From Anaerorhabdus sp964386325 (GTDB lineage: Bacteria; Bacillota_I; Bacilli_A; Erysipelotrichales; Erysipelotrichaceae), in contig CAYLQY010000013.1 in the NCBI GenBank assembly GCA_964386325.1, forward strand, positions 23,850 to 87,849: a stretch of 64,000 bases of DNA, in the 5' to 3' direction. The notes under the pieces were generated by a model, which saw nothing but the letters and a program-made list of their open reading frames with translations, was not told the origin of the DNA and searched no databases. The position numbers were made by a program, and so were the translations under genes. Positions 26,020-35,084 of this stretch are shown in pieces. Position 1 is the first letter of the stretch. Each line of letters begins with the position of its first letter.

Positions 26020-28293
26020 ATGGAAATTCAAACAAAAGAAAACAAAATATTTTCTTTCATTAGAAATAAATGGTTAAGTGAAACACCTGAAGAGGTTGTT
26101 CGTCAGAATTATGTTTGTCATCTAGTAAATGATTTAGGGTATGTTTTAGAGCAATTAGATGAAGAGTTATCTTTATTTGAAGGTTTACGTGGAAATGCGC
26201 AAGCAAGAGCGGACATTGTTGTTTATAAAAGTATTATTGATAAAATAGAGGGTAAAAACCCAATTATTGTCATTGAGTGTAAGTCTGATAATGTTAAAAT
26301 ACGAACAGAGGATTATTTTCAAGGGCAAACATATGCCTTTATTTGTCAAGCAAAATTTTTCGTAACCACAAACAAAAAAGAAACGAAATACTTCAAAGTT
26401 AATCTAGGAGAAACCCCAAAAAAACTAGGAGATGAAATTATCTCTATTCCAACTGCTGCTGAAATAAATAATGAAAAGAAAATTGAAGAACTATTGAACA
26501 AGACAAAGATATTTACTCGCGATGCTTTTACAAGTGTACTATTCAAATGCCATAATATCATTCGAAATAACGATAAGCTTTCACCGGAAGCAGCATTTGA
26601 TGAAATTTCAAAGATATTGTTTATGAAAATCAAGTATGAGCGTGAACAACGTGGGGTCAAAGTCTTTACAAAAAATGAATTTGAAGAGCAAGATAAAGTG
26701 TTCGAAAAAAATATTAGACCTAGTCTCAAAGGTACACCAAAGGATTTGCCATATATGCAATTTCTTTTTTACAATACTAAAGAAGAGTTCAAAGATGATC
26801 AACTTTTTGAGGATAATGAGGTTATCAAAATTAGACAAAATAGTTTTGAGTCAATATTAAAAGAGCTCGAAGGTTATAATTTGTCTGATACAGCTGATGA
26901 TGTCAAAGGGATAGCCTTTGAAGAATTTCTAGGAAAAACTTTTAGAGGTGAACTAGGGCAATTTTTTACTCCAAGAACCATTGTTGACTTTGTAACAAAA
27001 ATATTAGACCCCGAAGAAGGTGAAACTATTTGTGATCCTACTTGTGGTAGTGGTGGATTTTTAATAAAAGCGTTTGAATACATCAGAGAAAAAATTGAGA
27101 TTGATATACAATCTCAAAAGGAATCTATTAAAACACAGTTAATGGGAAATAATTTTGAATCTTTGAGTGAAGAAGAGCAAAATGAAATTAATGCTAAAAT
27201 AAACGAGGCATTTCAAACTCTTAATAAAGAACTTGAAAATGTAGATGTTAAAGATGTTCAAAGCAGACTTTATACCCTATCCCATGATTGTATTTATGGC
27301 ACTGATGCGAATCCGCGAATGGCTCGTACGTCTAAAATGAATATGATAATGCATGGTGATGGACATGGAGGAGTTCATCATCATGATGGACTTTTAAATA
27401 TCAATGGTATTTTCGATAATCGTTTTGATGTAATTTTAACTAATCCTCCTTTCGGTGCAAGAATTGATAAAGATGTTAAAATCTCTTCTGCGGATAAGTT
27501 TTCCGATAAAGCTCTAATAAGAAAATATATAGAAAAATATGGTGAACGATACAAAGAAGCATTAAGACAAGTGGATGATAATATTGGAAAATCTATTTTA
27601 AGCCTTTTCCCTGTTGGAGAAATGTCTGGATTAACAGAGGTGCTTTTCATCGAGAGATGTATCAATCTTTTGAAACCAGGAGGTCGAATGGGTATTGTAT
27701 TGCCGGAGGGTGTACTTAATACATCTAATCTTCAAAAAGTACGTGAACATTTTGAGGGTAGAGCAAAAATCATATTTATTTGTTCTATTCCGCAGGATGT
27801 CTTCATTGCAGCAGGAGCGACAGTAAAACCAAGTTTAGTATTTTTTAAAAAATTTACAGATACTGAGATGCTTCGATATTCAGCTTGCAAAGAAGAAGCT
27901 GAAAAAATTGCTAAAGAGCCTTTTAAAAATGAGCTTAATTCAATAAATAAGGAATTAAAGTTACTTGCTAAAAATAAAGAGGATAGAGTAAGAAGAAAAG
28001 AACTACAGCTAAGAGAAAAAGAAATTATGCACCAAGTTAAAGATGATGCAAAACCATTGCTGCGTGAATATTTTAATTATGAAATTCCAATAGCATCTGT
28101 AGAAAAAGCGGGTATTACAACCACAGGTGCTGCTTGTGAAAATCAGTTACCAAATGTACAAAAGGAGTTCACACAATATAATCAAGGAGCTAAGTTATGG
28201 CAAACAAACCAAAGTGTTTTTTCTTACTCTCTTAAAGATGATGGCAAAATATACAGAAATTCCGATGGCAAGGAGGTTATTTTAGAATGGTAG
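26020..28293 (+). CDS. Restriction-modification fusion: HsdR-N-type nuclease plus N6-adenine methylase (BcgI-A-like)
   Basis: This 757-residue protein has AGGAGG upstream of its ATG. Residues about 1-150 match the type I restriction enzyme N-terminal nuclease domain, with the PD-(D/E)xK residues in RADIVVYK and IIVIECKSD. A helical linker follows. From about residue 310 it is an HsdM-like methylase: GQFFTPRTIVDFV, motif I CDPTCGSGGF (338-347) and motif IV NPPF (475-478). Nuclease and methylase on one chain beside a separate specificity subunit is the layout of BcgI-type type IIB enzymes. No HsdR translocase is encoded nearby. It overlaps the HsdS gene by 7 bases. Confidence 0.85.
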   Translation: MEIQTKENKIFSFIRNKWLSETPEEVVRQNYVCHLVNDLGYVLEQLDEELSLFEGLRGNAQARADIVVYKSIIDKIEGKNPIIVIECKSDNVKIRTEDYFQGQTYAFICQAKFFVTTNKKETKYFKVNLGETPKKLGDEIISIPTAAEINNEKKIEELLNKTKIFTRDAFTSVLFKCHNIIRNNDKLSPEAAFDEISKILFMKIKYEREQRGVKVFTKNEFEEQDKVFEKNIRPSLKGTPKDLPYMQFLFYNTKEEFKDDQLFEDNEVIKIRQNSFESILKELEGYNLSDTADDVKGIAFEEFLGKTFRGELGQFFTPRTIVDFVTKILDPEEGETICDPTCGSGGFLIKAFEYIREKIEIDIQSQKESIKTQLMGNNFESLSEEEQNEINAKINEAFQTLNKELENVDVKDVQSRLYTLSHDCIYGTDANPRMARTSKMNMIMHGDGHGGVHHHDGLLNINGIFDNRFDVILTNPPFGARIDKDVKISSADKFSDKALIRKYIEKYGERYKEALRQVDDNIGKSILSLFPVGEMSGLTEVLFIERCINLLKPGGRMGIVLPEGVLNTSNLQKVREHFEGRAKIIFICSIPQDVFIAAGATVKPSLVFFKKFTDTEMLRYSACKEEAEKIAKEPFKNELNSINKELKLLAKNKEDRVRRKELQLREKEIMHQVKDDAKPLLREYFNYEIPIASVEKAGITTTGAACENQLPNVQKEFTQYNQGAKLWQTNQSVFSYSLKDDGKIYRNSDGKEVILEW

Positions 28294-29654
28294 ATGCAGA
28301 TCAAAAATTTTTACATTTTGTTAATTATAAAGATTTGGGAATCTGGGCTGTGAAAAATTATTTAGGAACTAGAATAACTTCGAAATATCCTGTGGAAAGT
28401 ATTGGGAAACATATCAAACAACAGACAAAAAAAATAAAATTATTTGAAATGTGCGATGAAATTTTCGGAATTTTAGGAGTGTCAAATACTCTAGGTATGT
28501 TTGATGCCTATGAAGAAAAAGGAAAAAACATTAATCAAGCATATAAAGTTGTTGAAAATGGATATCTTGCTTATAATCCATACAGAATTAATGTTGGTTC
28601 AATAGGTATTAAGACTGAAAAATTAAATAATAAGTATATAAGTCCTGCATATGTAGTATTTAGTTGTAATGAAACATTACAGCCAGAGTTTTTATACAAT
28701 ATTTTTCGTAGCGATAAATTTAATACTTTAATAAAAAAAAGTACAACTGGATCAGTACGACAAACATTAGGTTTTGATGTATTATCAACAATAAAAATTC
28801 CAGTGCCTCCCATCAAAAAGCAACAGTCAATGCTTAAAGAATACAATGAAACTATATCTAATGCTATTAAACTAGAAGAGAAAGCAAAAAATCTCGAAGC
28901 TAAAATTTATGATTTTTTATTTTTAGAGCTTGGAATAGAGAAAGATCAAAACTTTCTGCTAACAGAATCCTCAGAGTACAAAAAACTATCATTTGTTGAA
29001 TTTTCTAAACTTGATGTATGGTCGACAGAATACCTTTTAAACAAAAATAGTTGTGATTTTGTTTACTCAGGAAAATATCCTGCAGTTCCTGCAAGAAAAT
29101 TCATTAAGAATTTTCAATATGGTTTGTCCGAAAAAGCAAATAGAAAAAGTGATGGAATTCCAATTCTACGGATGAATAATATCGTTAATTCAGAGCTTGT
29201 ATATGAAGATATTAAATATTTAGAGAAAGAATTTAAAACAATCGAAAAATTCATTTTAAATAAAGGAGATTTATTATTTAATAGAACTAATAGTAAAGAA
29301 CTTGTTGGAAAAACTGCAATTTTCACTGCAGAAGGTAATTACGTGTTTGCTTCATATTTAATACGTATTGTTTTAGATGATTCTATTGTTAATCGTAATT
29401 ATGTAAACATTCTATTTAATTCACCAATTATTAGATGTCAAATAGATTTGTATAGTAGACAAGTATTAGGGCAAGCTAATATTAATTCAACAGAACTTCA
29501 AATGCTTAGATTTCCTTTACCTCCACTTAATATCCAGAATCAGATAGCAGATGAAATCGATCTCATAAAAAGAGAAATAACGAAATTAAAAAATGAATCA
29601 TTATTTTTATATCAAAAAGCTAAAGAAGATTTTGCAAACGAAATATTTGGATAA
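28287..29654 (+). CDS. hsdS: HsdS-type specificity subunit
   Basis: This 455-residue protein has two target recognition halves. Each ends in the conserved helix-forming region: IKIPVPPIKKQQSMLKEY near residue 170, and LRFPLPPLNIQNQIADEI near residue 415, followed by coiled-coil helices. The second half contains ILRMNNIVNS and GDLLFNRTNS, classic HsdS motifs. The start overlaps the fusion gene with AAGGAGG upstream. It decides the DNA sequence recognised by the fused nuclease-methylase. Confidence 0.85.
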   Translation: MVDADQKFLHFVNYKDLGIWAVKNYLGTRITSKYPVESIGKHIKQQTKKIKLFEMCDEIFGILGVSNTLGMFDAYEEKGKNINQAYKVVENGYLAYNPYRINVGSIGIKTEKLNNKYISPAYVVFSCNETLQPEFLYNIFRSDKFNTLIKKSTTGSVRQTLGFDVLSTIKIPVPPIKKQQSMLKEYNETISNAIKLEEKAKNLEAKIYDFLFLELGIEKDQNFLLTESSEYKKLSFVEFSKLDVWSTEYLLNKNSCDFVYSGKYPAVPARKFIKNFQYGLSEKANRKSDGIPILRMNNIVNSELVYEDIKYLEKEFKTIEKFILNKGDLLFNRTNSKELVGKTAIFTAEGNYVFASYLIRIVLDDSIVNRNYVNILFNSPIIRCQIDLYSRQVLGQANINSTELQMLRFPLPPLNIQNQIADEIDLIKREITKLKNESLFLYQKAKEDFANEIFG

Positions 29655-29679
29655 AATTTAATAGAGGAGTTAATCAAGT

Positions 29680-31632
29680 ATGCGACTGAAGTATTTATGG
29701 ATAGAAAACTACAAAAATTTAAAAAACTTTGATTTGAATTTTTCAGTGGGGAAAGGAATCACTTTACTTATTGGCACAAATGGTACTGGTAAAAGTAATA
29801 TTATTGAAGCAATTTGCAAAGCTTTCTTATCTATACAAGATGGAGTAGTGAAAACTAATAATCTGGGTTGTAAATTTTTATTATGTTATTCTAATTCAGA
29901 CGGTATTTACTTTCTTGCTGGAAAGGGAAAAAAAGCAGTATTAGCTGAAATATATTATGATTCACACGCACCAGAAGATAAAAAATATTGGGCTTCTGAC
30001 TTTGAAAAAATGCATCAATATGGATTTGAACATTTAATTGAAATTTTATTTACAAAGGAATATTTTAAATATCAGAATATTTCATGTACAGTTAAAAAAG
30101 TTACAAGATTACATGACAATATCCCTAATATTATTGCAATTTATAGTGGCGAAGAGACTAGATTATGGGATGAAATATTTGAGGCTCCATATAAAAAACA
30201 CTTGAAAAACATCGGAAAAAGTAGTGCTAATTTTTTGCAAATGACTTATCTCAATAGATTTTATTGGGATCTTGCTTTATTTTTACTTTATTTTTCAGGA
30301 TTTTCTACCAATCATGGCTATTTGAAAACACAGATCGGCATTTCTAATATTGAGAAAGTTAGCTTTACATTTAATCGCAGAAATCTTAATAATGAGAATG
30401 CTCCATTGTTAACCTCTTTTTTAGAACGGCTTTTTGAGAGCGGGGAAGGTCAAATCGAACTATTATCGGCTCAAATAAAGGAGCGTATTTGTGAGAATGT
30501 TAGTTCTCAGCAAGGTGGTATTCATGTAAGTAGTAGTGGTCAGTTACCTTCTTCAAATGAACTCGATAATACTTTTTATCTACCAACTCGCGAAGTTATG
30601 CATTTATTGATTCAAGCTTGTATGCCAAAAAATAAAAAGATTATTGAAAGAATAGATTTATATTTTAATAACGGAATGACCACTCATTCATTAAGTGAAG
30701 GTGAAAAAAAACTTTTGTTAATAAAATGCGCTTTAGAGATTGGTGCAAATGAAAACACAATTTTATTAATGGATGAACCGGATGCTTTCATACATGAATC
30801 ACGCAAAAGAGATATTTTAGCTTTATTACAAGAATACAAAGAGGCTGATCGGCAGATAGTCATTACAAGTCATTCACCTACACTTGCTGCTTCTTTTAAT
30901 GGTATGGGACGTATTATGTTAGAAAAGAATTCTGATGGGAATATAATTCAATTAGTTGATGAAAAATTACAGATTATTGAAAAACTAACAGACGGTTTAT
31001 GGAGTTTTGATGAACGAAATATATTTCTTGCTTCTCAAAAACCATTAGTTCTCACAGAAGGTATCGGAGATATTCAATACCTAAAAAGAGCAATCGAAGT
31101 TTTAGCCAAGGATCACCCACAATATGCTAATATTTCTTGTGATTTTTTACAAATGGGTGGTGCAGATGAAAACGCAAATAATTTTATCACTCAACTGATT
31201 CCTTTTATTAAAAAAGAAAGAAAAATAGTTGTGATGTTCGATAGAGATGATTCTGGTTCAAGAGGAATGAAGTCTTGCATAAATAGAGGAAGTGATAGAG
31301 GAGAAATTTTCAAAGTATATAGAAAAGACAATTTGTATTATTTTATGCTTCCAAAAACAAGTGAGCATTGCGATTTAGATTTTGTAATCGAAGATTATTT
31401 TACTAAAGATAAAAAGAATTCAGTTGCAAAGAAAATTATTGAAGGGGCAGATGGACATTTCAACAAATTTACAAAAGATTTGAAACAGAAAGTAAAAGAG
31501 GATTTGAGAAATAAATTAACTGAATATTCTTCTACAGACCTTCAAGGATTCAGTATTTTGTTAGATAGATTATTACAAATATTTAATGATGATATTCCAC
31601 AAGAATTATTAGAAGTTGTAGTTGATGAATAG
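29680..31632 (+). CDS. OLD-like ATPase with TOPRIM nuclease domain
   Basis: This 650-residue protein has GAGGAG upstream of its ATG. The N-terminal AAA/ABC-type ATPase has Walker A GTNGTGKS (33-40), the signature LSEGEKKLLLIKCAL (near 340), Walker B ILLMDEPDA and the H-loop ITSHSP. The C-terminal part is a TOPRIM domain with LTEG (glutamate, near residue 463) and MFDRDDSGS (DxD, near 525), as in OLD-family nucleases. Other defence systems, such as PARIS and Gabija, also pair ATPase and TOPRIM parts. It starts 25 bases after HsdS on the same strand, so it looks like a third member of the restriction module. Whether it replaces a translocase or guards the system is unknown. Confidence 0.8.
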   Translation: MRLKYLWIENYKNLKNFDLNFSVGKGITLLIGTNGTGKSNIIEAICKAFLSIQDGVVKTNNLGCKFLLCYSNSDGIYFLAGKGKKAVLAEIYYDSHAPEDKKYWASDFEKMHQYGFEHLIEILFTKEYFKYQNISCTVKKVTRLHDNIPNIIAIYSGEETRLWDEIFEAPYKKHLKNIGKSSANFLQMTYLNRFYWDLALFLLYFSGFSTNHGYLKTQIGISNIEKVSFTFNRRNLNNENAPLLTSFLERLFESGEGQIELLSAQIKERICENVSSQQGGIHVSSSGQLPSSNELDNTFYLPTREVMHLLIQACMPKNKKIIERIDLYFNNGMTTHSLSEGEKKLLLIKCALEIGANENTILLMDEPDAFIHESRKRDILALLQEYKEADRQIVITSHSPTLAASFNGMGRIMLEKNSDGNIIQLVDEKLQIIEKLTDGLWSFDERNIFLASQKPLVLTEGIGDIQYLKRAIEVLAKDHPQYANISCDFLQMGGADENANNFITQLIPFIKKERKIVVMFDRDDSGSRGMKSCINRGSDRGEIFKVYRKDNLYYFMLPKTSEHCDLDFVIEDYFTKDKKNSVAKKIIEGADGHFNKFTKDLKQKVKEDLRNKLTEYSSTDLQGFSILLDRLLQIFNDDIPQELLEVVVDE

Positions 31633-31740
31633 AGAAAGTTATCTGTAATTATACAGTTTTAATTATTATTGATTAGTATAGCGATAAATATTTAAATAGA
31701 TATAATTATATTTCCGTCTCCATGATTTGTTACCAAGTCA

Positions 31741-31794
31741 ACTTAGGATCTAACGCCGCGAGGCATGCAGGTTCGACCCCTGTCACCCGCACCA
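31741..31794 (+). other. 3' fragment of tRNA-Leu(UAG): attachment site marking the right end of the element
   Basis: The segment reads as the 3' half of a class II tRNA. The anticodon loop is CTTAGGA with UAG in the centre (31742-31748). A long variable arm follows, with stem GCC/GGC. The T arm is GCAGG-TTCGACC-CCTGT, then acceptor strand CACCCGC, discriminator A and CCA. The bases before the loop do not pair with the 3' anticodon strand, and no 5' half is present. A partial tRNA 3' end is the usual right-hand attR left by a site-specific recombinase; the intact gene should be at the other end, left of this window. Confidence 0.75.
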
Positions 31795-31803
31795 GATGCA
31801 TAC

Positions 31804-31831
31804 AAAAACGGCTTAATTAAGCCGTTTTTTT
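31804..31831 (+). terminator. Rho-independent terminator of the ancestral tRNA gene
   Basis: A near-continuous palindrome with core CGGCTTAATTAAGCCG is flanked by A5 and T7, 10 bases after the tRNA CCA. It is the expected terminator of a tRNA gene and would work on both strands. Confidence 0.8.
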
Positions 31832-31894
31832 AATGTTTGCTGACATTGATAAAAACTTGAATATCTTCGACTATTTTGGAGTTGTATCGCCGAT

Positions 31895-31972
31895 TTACCG
31901 CATCTGTACCTCCATTGTACCTCCTAATTGTTCAATATCTGTTTATTCATTGAGAGATTCATACGCCTTGAG
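31895..31972 (-). pseudogene. Possible C-terminal remnant of a tyrosine integrase
   Basis: On the minus strand a short run reads LKAYESLNE, a stop, then TDIEQLGGTMEVQMR and a stop. The GGT-rich tail resembles the C-termini of some Bacillota integrases that end next to a tRNA att site, as I recall them. It is very short and interrupted, so it is tentative. The rest of the gap 31832-32268 shows no gene apart from the hairpin at 32086. Confidence 0.2.
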
Positions 31973-32085
31973 TTAAAATAATTGGATTTTTAAGAAGTTC
32001 ATCTTAATTAAAAGCATTTGACTTGTCTTGGTTAAAAAATTAAATAATCATTAAGATATATTTAGTTAATAAATAAATTTTACTC

Positions 32086-32142
32086 GTATATCCACTTCAC
32101 TCTTGTTTATGAGAAATGCGCAGGATATACTTTTTATTTTTT
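32086..32142 (+). repeat. Hairpin repeat, copy 1 (terminator-like)
   Basis: GTATATCC at 32086-32093 pairs with GGATATAC at 32123-32130, with a smaller inner stem around TCTTGTTTATGAGAAATGCG. It is followed by TTTTTATTTTTT. A second copy of the same 45-base length lies at 32716-32760, on the other side of the small membrane-protein gene. Confidence 0.65.
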
Positions 32143-32268
32143 AGCGCTTTGAACTCAATTCAAACTATCTTCTCTTCGAATTGACTTTTACATCAATTAT
32201 TTAGTCTACATTTTTATAGGTTTGACTTCATAGACCTTGTCAGTTATTATTACATTAAGGAAACCATT

Positions 32269-32655
32269 ATGAAAATAATTATATTTATTTTAGCAATCTC
32301 AAACATAGTTTTTACAAGTATACCCTATTGGGGAGCATTAAGTTCAATTAACGAACCAAATATCTATGGGAATTATGTTAGTTCAAACCCACTGTATATA
32401 CTAGTAATTATTCTTTTTGTAGTAGGATTTTTTATAAAAAATAATAGAAATTTTGGATTAGTATATTTAACAGCTTCTTCATTACTATTTGTATTAGAAA
32501 TAATTGCAATATTGAATTGGTTATATTTGTATAGAATTGAGTATTGGAAAAGTTCAGTTTATTTTTCTTATCTACTTCCAGTGAGTATAATAGTAGTGTT
32601 GGTTACTTTATTAATTATGATTTTGAGTGTTCGAACATCAAGAAATAAAGGTTAA
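32269..32655 (+). CDS. Small four-helix membrane protein, unknown function
   Basis: This 128-residue protein has AAGG before its ATG. It is almost entirely hydrophobic, with four likely membrane helices (about 3-20, 44-60, 65-86 and 100-122) and a short basic C-terminus. No family is recognised. It is a lone gene flanked on both sides by copies of the same 45-base hairpin, so gene and hairpins may have been gained as a unit. Confidence 0.5.
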   Translation: MKIIIFILAISNIVFTSIPYWGALSSINEPNIYGNYVSSNPLYILVIILFVVGFFIKNNRNFGLVYLTASSLLFVLEIIAILNWLYLYRIEYWKSSVYFSYLLPVSIIVVLVTLLIMILSVRTSRNKG

Positions 32656-32715
32656 CTTGGATAGATACTTGCTTCTAATTAAAACCATTTAATCATTCAA
32701 AAAAATGCGTTACTA

Positions 32716-32766
32716 GTATATCCATTGTGCTCTCTTTTACGAGAAATGCGAAGGATATACTTTTTT
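32716..32766 (+). repeat. Hairpin repeat, copy 2 (terminator-like)
   Basis: GTATATCC at 32716-32723 pairs with GGATATAC at 32753-32760, followed by six T residues. The inner sequence GAGAAATGCG and the spacing match copy 1. It would end the transcript of the membrane-protein gene. The remainder of the gap 32767-33032 shows nothing recognisable. Confidence 0.65.
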
Positions 32767-33032
32767 GTTCTAATATTTTGAGTTATTTTCTCACTGTTCT
32801 CTCAGATAAATGAGTATCATTCGATATTTTTTAACTAATAGAAAACAACTCCATGTAGCTCTATCCACATATTGAAGTAAAGTTTTGAATTCTTCCATTG
32901 TTTTACTTTGCCTTTTTTCAGACAATGATATTTATGATTTCAATGTTCTTTGCTTGGCTTAATTAACTAATATTTGAATAATTCAAATAAAGTATACATT
33001 GGATTACTTCCTGTTTTCATCAATATATCCAA

Positions 33033-33410
33033 TTAATCAAAAAAAGAGAAATTTAATTCTCTTTTCATTAATTTCATATTGACATTTTCATCAATAACAT
33101 CTAAATACCCCGTTGTTTGAAGTGTAAAGTTATTCATGTCCAGTACTTCCAGCTTTGTTCCTTCTCCTGCATTAATAGTGAAAATATTGTCTCCATTATC
33201 ACTAGTTTCATATCTTGATTTCAAAAATGTGATAGGATCTTCAGTTACTACATAAACTGAATCGCCATCTTCTGGATAAGCCGTACTTTCGCTTTCAGTT
33301 TGATTTTTCTTAGTTTCATTATTGTTTTCTTCGCTATTTTGATTGATATTTATATTGGCACAGCCTACACAAACAATGAGTAGTATAGTTACTATTAATA
33401 ATTTCTTCAT
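33033..33410 (-). CDS. Putative lipoprotein
   Basis: This 125-residue protein has a lipoprotein signal peptide (KKLLIVTILLIVCVGC, with the lipidated Cys at 17), an Asn/Glu/Lys/Thr-rich linker, and a small beta-rich domain (DSVYVVTEDPITFLKSRYE, GTKLEVLDMNNFTLQTTGY) that may be SH3-like. It is a lone gene. Function is unknown. Confidence 0.6.
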   Translation of the reverse strand: MKKLLIVTILLIVCVGCANININQNSEENNNETKKNQTESESTAYPEDGDSVYVVTEDPITFLKSRYETSDNGDNIFTINAGEGTKLEVLDMNNFTLQTTGYLDVIDENVNMKLMKRELNFSFFD

Positions 33411-33533
33411 ATTAACCCCAACCTTGTATTTCTCTTCTCCTCATCATACTTTACTAAGCATCCTATTTATAGTCAATATTTTTTATTCATTATAGTTCAA
33501 TTCATCAGTTGTTAGTAGCGCTCTTTGAATCAT

Positions 33534-33715
33534 TTATAATGATTGTGAGGGAACATTTTCTCTTTGCTTACTTATCGTTATATACTCAAGGTTTTCACTC
33601 ATGACTTCTACTGTTTCACTATTGAATGCAAAACCAACAAAGAGTGTATCTTGGCAGTTATCGATGATATCTCGCATTGATTTCTTCAGGTATCACAATG
33701 AAAAAAGCTGACTTC
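33534..33715 (-). pseudogene. Remnant of a VirD4/TraG-type coupling protein
   Basis: In one minus-strand frame the sequence reads EKSAFFIVIPEEINARYH. In the next frame it reads MRDIIDNCQDTLFVGF, then NSETVEVMSENLEYITISKQ, then a stop. These match two parts of VirD4/TraG ATPases, the DKTAxFxxIPDE strand and the NCDTxLFLGxND-ETxxYxSxxLGxxTI strand, as I recall the family. The region between them is missing and the frame is broken. It suggests the decayed end of another conjugative element outside the tRNA attachment site. The rest of the gap 33411-33861 holds no gene. Confidence 0.4.
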
Positions 33716-33861
33716 TCAGTATATATTTATTCAATATCAACTATTGTTTCAAAGCAAAAAAAGAATGAAAATTAAGCACTTTTTTTATATAATTTAGAGG
33801 TATCATGAAATTAAAATTATTTGTATTAGCTTGATAACAATTTTTAAATGGAGATTATAAA

Positions 33862-34698
33862 ATGTATACCTATAAAAACTTAGAGAATATTTCTTATAAA
33901 GAAATTACAGAATGCTTTAATCTAGCTTTTTCAGATTATCAAATACCAGTTCAACTTACTGAGGAACAACTTATAACTCGACTAGTTATGAGTGGTGTAG
34001 ATAAATACCTGTCTTTTGGAGCATTTTATAATGAACAAATGGTTGGTTTTATTTTCAATTCCTGCAATGTTTATAATGGCGACAGGGTTGTTTTTGATGT
34101 AGGCACTGGTGTTGTTCCACAACACCGTGGGAACAAAGTTTTTACAAATTTGTATAAGTTTGCAGAACAGCAATTAATAGCTAATAATATTGAAAAATAT
34201 TTTTTAGAGGTTTTGCAGCAAAATGATAAAGCGATACACTCATATAAAAAACAGGGTTTTAGTGTTGTTAGGGCGTTTTCCGTTTTAAAATTATCTGAGC
34301 AAATCAAGGGAAATACGAATGACAATGTAAATATAATAGACATTAGTAATTTTGATTTTGATAGCGTTAACCACTGTATTCTTATAAACCCAAGTTTTGA
34401 ACATTGCACAAGTTTAGTGAAATTAAATTATACTCAATTTAATGTTGCATATACGCAGAAAGAAAATAAAAAAACAGCTTTTTGTATTTTTACAAAAGAT
34501 AACGGAGAAATTATTCAGTTAGGTTATACAGATATAAACGATTTAAAATCAATTGTTCAATTTTTGAGTTCAAAATTCGATTTAATCTATGCTAAAAATA
34601 TTGACATGGCACATTCCAACATATTAAAAATGTTAAAAGATTTAGGTTTTTGTGAGATTGCCAAACAATATGAAATGGCTAAAAAATTAGTTGAGTAA
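33862..34698 (+). CDS. GNAT family N-acetyltransferase
   Basis: This 278-residue protein has GGAG before its ATG. The N-terminal GNAT domain shows VFDVGTGVVPQHRGNKVFTNLYKF, whose QHRGNK is the acetyl-CoA pyrophosphate loop, then YFLEVLQQNDKAIHSYKKQGF, the conserved Asn and Tyr of the last motif. The C-terminal 130 residues look like a second, degenerate GNAT unit (ENKKTAFCIFTKDNGEIIQL), giving a tandem arrangement. Substrate is unknown. A terminator follows. Confidence 0.8.
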   Translation: MYTYKNLENISYKEITECFNLAFSDYQIPVQLTEEQLITRLVMSGVDKYLSFGAFYNEQMVGFIFNSCNVYNGDRVVFDVGTGVVPQHRGNKVFTNLYKFAEQQLIANNIEKYFLEVLQQNDKAIHSYKKQGFSVVRAFSVLKLSEQIKGNTNDNVNIIDISNFDFDSVNHCILINPSFEHCTSLVKLNYTQFNVAYTQKENKKTAFCIFTKDNGEIIQLGYTDINDLKSIVQFLSSKFDLIYAKNIDMAHSNILKMLKDLGFCEIAKQYEMAKKLVE

Positions 34699-34783
34699 GT
34701 ATTGTGAGTATATTCTCTACCAACATCATAACGTCTTTTGATATGGTATAATTCCAATGAAGGAACGTTATTCAAATAACAAG

Positions 34784-34821
34784 AGAAGTAATAACCAATA
34801 AGGTAGTACTTCTTTTATTTT
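34784..34821 (+). terminator. Terminator of the acetyltransferase gene
   Basis: AGAAGTAAT at the left pairs with GTAGTACTTCT on the right (34784-34813, with mismatches), followed by TTTATTTTA. The remaining stretch to 35084 holds no convincing gene; a 35-codon minus-strand frame at about 34815-34940 has no strong support. Confidence 0.55.
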
Positions 34822-35084
34822 ACCATAATAGATAGAAATCATTTGCTACGCAAGCTAGTGTAAGTAGTTCATTGCTTTTAATTCTTTCTTGAAATAATAG
34901 AAAAGTTGATTTTGGTATCTTCAATTTAAGCATTGCCAAGTCACAAAAACATTGAAGCAATCGACAATTTTTTGAAATAAGAATACTATCTAAAACCCTA
35001 ACTTCGAACAGTTATATCATTTATAAATTAGAGATAAATATATAATCCGCAAATTAAACATTTTTTGATTTTTGTTAGATTCAA

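Noticed and set aside
34815..34940. A short minus-strand frame (about 35 codons) between the acetyltransferase and hydrolase genes
   Set aside because: No ribosome site and no recognisable family; it could be a gene remnant but cannot be supported.
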